Positions 5,113-5,747 of a stretch of DNA of 5,747 nucleotides are shown one piece after another. The DNA comes from an uncultured Prevotella sp. (GTDB lineage: Bacteria > Bacteroidota > Bacteroidia > Bacteroidales > Bacteroidaceae). The notes below the pieces were generated by a model. It did no database searches and had not been told where the DNA came from. It saw only the letters and a list, made by a program, of their open reading frames with translations. Position 1 is the first letter of the stretch; each line of letters begins with the position of its first letter. Where the stretch lies: contig CAMUQM010000132.1 in NCBI GenBank assembly GCA_947095945.1, positions 1-5,747 of the forward strand. The letters are read 5' to 3'. A program made the translations under genes and the position numbers.

Positions 5113-5747
5113 GAGACCTCTGCAAAACTCTTAGTTTAGATATTTGCACATATCATTAATTTTTCGTACCTTTATCGTCTGAAACAGCAACTCTCCTCTC
5201 TCAGCTTTGCCGACCTATTAGTCGGTCAGCGTAAGGTCAAGCAGACCTTCTTTTCTCAGATAGACAAAATTATCGATTGGAACCCAATCCGTGGTATTAT
5301 TGAAATAGCCTACACCAAAGACAACAAGGCAACTGGTCGTCCGAGCTATGATAGTCTTGTGCTGTTCAAGACCGAACTCCTGCGTACTTGGTATGGATTT
5401 AGTGATGGTGAGGTCGAGGAGCAGGTGAACGACCGTTTGTCTTTCAGCCGCTTTGTAGGACTGGTACTGGAAGATGTTGCTCCTGACAGTACTACGGTAT
5501 GTCGTTTCCGTAATATTCTTGTAGAGGCAGACCTTTATGATATAGTACTGAATGAAATCAACAGACAGTTAGAGTAACAAGGTGTCATTGTCAAACGTGG
5601 GGCTATCGTTGATGTCAGCATAACCGACTGTCCTCGTCTTCCACATGGTCCAAGGAGTATGAGATTGTTGAAGACATGAATGAAGAAACAGGTAACTAAA
5701 GTTTCCCACCCTAATAAATAGATAGTAAAATAACAGTTTGTCGAATT
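5113..5747 (+). mobile_element. Left part of a decayed IS5-like insertion sequence
   Basis: The element appears to begin with GAGACCTCTGCAAAACTC (5113-5130), about 50 bases before the transposase frame, which resembles the terminal inverted repeats of IS5-family elements. The matching right end and any target duplication lie beyond the window, so the left boundary is a judgement. Elements of this kind are about 1.2-1.3 kb, so roughly half is present. The transposase frame is broken, so the copy should be unable to move by itself. It lies upstream of htrA, in the opposite orientation, and does not interrupt a visible gene. Confidence 0.7.
5179..5747 (+). pseudogene. IS5-family transposase, disrupted and cut by the window edge
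   Basis: The reading frame with transposase character opens at a CTG (5179) followed by KQQLSSLSFADLL, where an ATG would be expected. It runs 132 codons to a TAA at 5575-5577. Family blocks are GRPSYDSLVLFK (53-64), WYGFSD (71-76), NDRLSFSRF (84-92) and PDSTTVCRFR (102-111), the N-terminal region typical of IS5/DUF772 transposases. Past the TAA the same frame continues QGVIVKRGAIVDVSITD, which should hold the first catalytic Asp of the DDE triad (codon 5611-5613), so the stop separates it from the N-terminal domain. From about 5652 the likely continuation KEYEIVEDMNEET lies in a different frame, then VTKVSHPNK (5692-5718) is back in the first frame before a TAG. No-ATG start, nonsense change and shifts together show a dead gene. 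The GTG at 5359 is only an internal codon. Confidence 0.85.

Noticed and set aside
1..5747. CRISPR array, tRNA or rRNA gene, toxin-antitoxin pair or defence system.
   Set aside because: No spaced direct repeats, cloverleaf-like segments or paired small ORFs were seen by eye on either strand.

Overview
The window looks like a piece of a Bacteroidota chromosome, most likely an oral or gut Prevotella. Three things suggest this: promoter -7 boxes of the TAnnTTTG type, AT-rich start regions with almost no Shine-Dalgarno sequences, and a serine palmitoyltransferase gene, since sphingolipid synthesis is a hallmark of this phylum. The genus is inferred from the general look of the proteins; no database was searched.

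Left part (1-1176, minus strand): the 5' end of a trmN6-type tRNA adenine methyltransferase gene runs off the window edge. It lies 17 bases downstream of a complete lipid-kinase gene of the diacylglycerol/sphingosine kinase family, and the two probably form one operon. Centre-left (1177-2649): a 196-base divergent intergenic region separates the kinase from a plus-strand gene for serine palmitoyltransferase (Spt), which ends in a strong intrinsic terminator. The region holds a -7 box for each direction and a perfect 7-bp-arm palindrome centred on the kinase promoter. Spt makes the sphingoid base backbone, and the kinase carries a GSGNGLA motif resembling the GSGNALA motif of sphingosine kinases. 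The pair may therefore make and phosphorylate sphingoid bases or other lipids.

Centre (2650-3300): about 350 bases hold no recognisable gene. They are followed by a compact transcription unit with a -7 box, a structured leader, an unusually good Shine-Dalgarno sequence, a 39-residue unknown charged protein and a shared bidirectional terminator. This is the least explained part of the window.

Right part (3327-5747): a complete periplasmic HtrA/DegP-type serine protease gene (protease domain plus two PDZ domains) lies on the minus strand. Its promoter is flanked by two small GACA/TGTC dyads. After about 200 bases of AT-rich sequence, the left end of a decayed IS5-like insertion sequence begins. 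Its transposase reading frame lacks an ATG, has an early stop and shows further frame disruptions, and it continues past the window end. Apart from the small-protein unit, nothing here looks like a new multi-gene system; most of the window is core chromosome.
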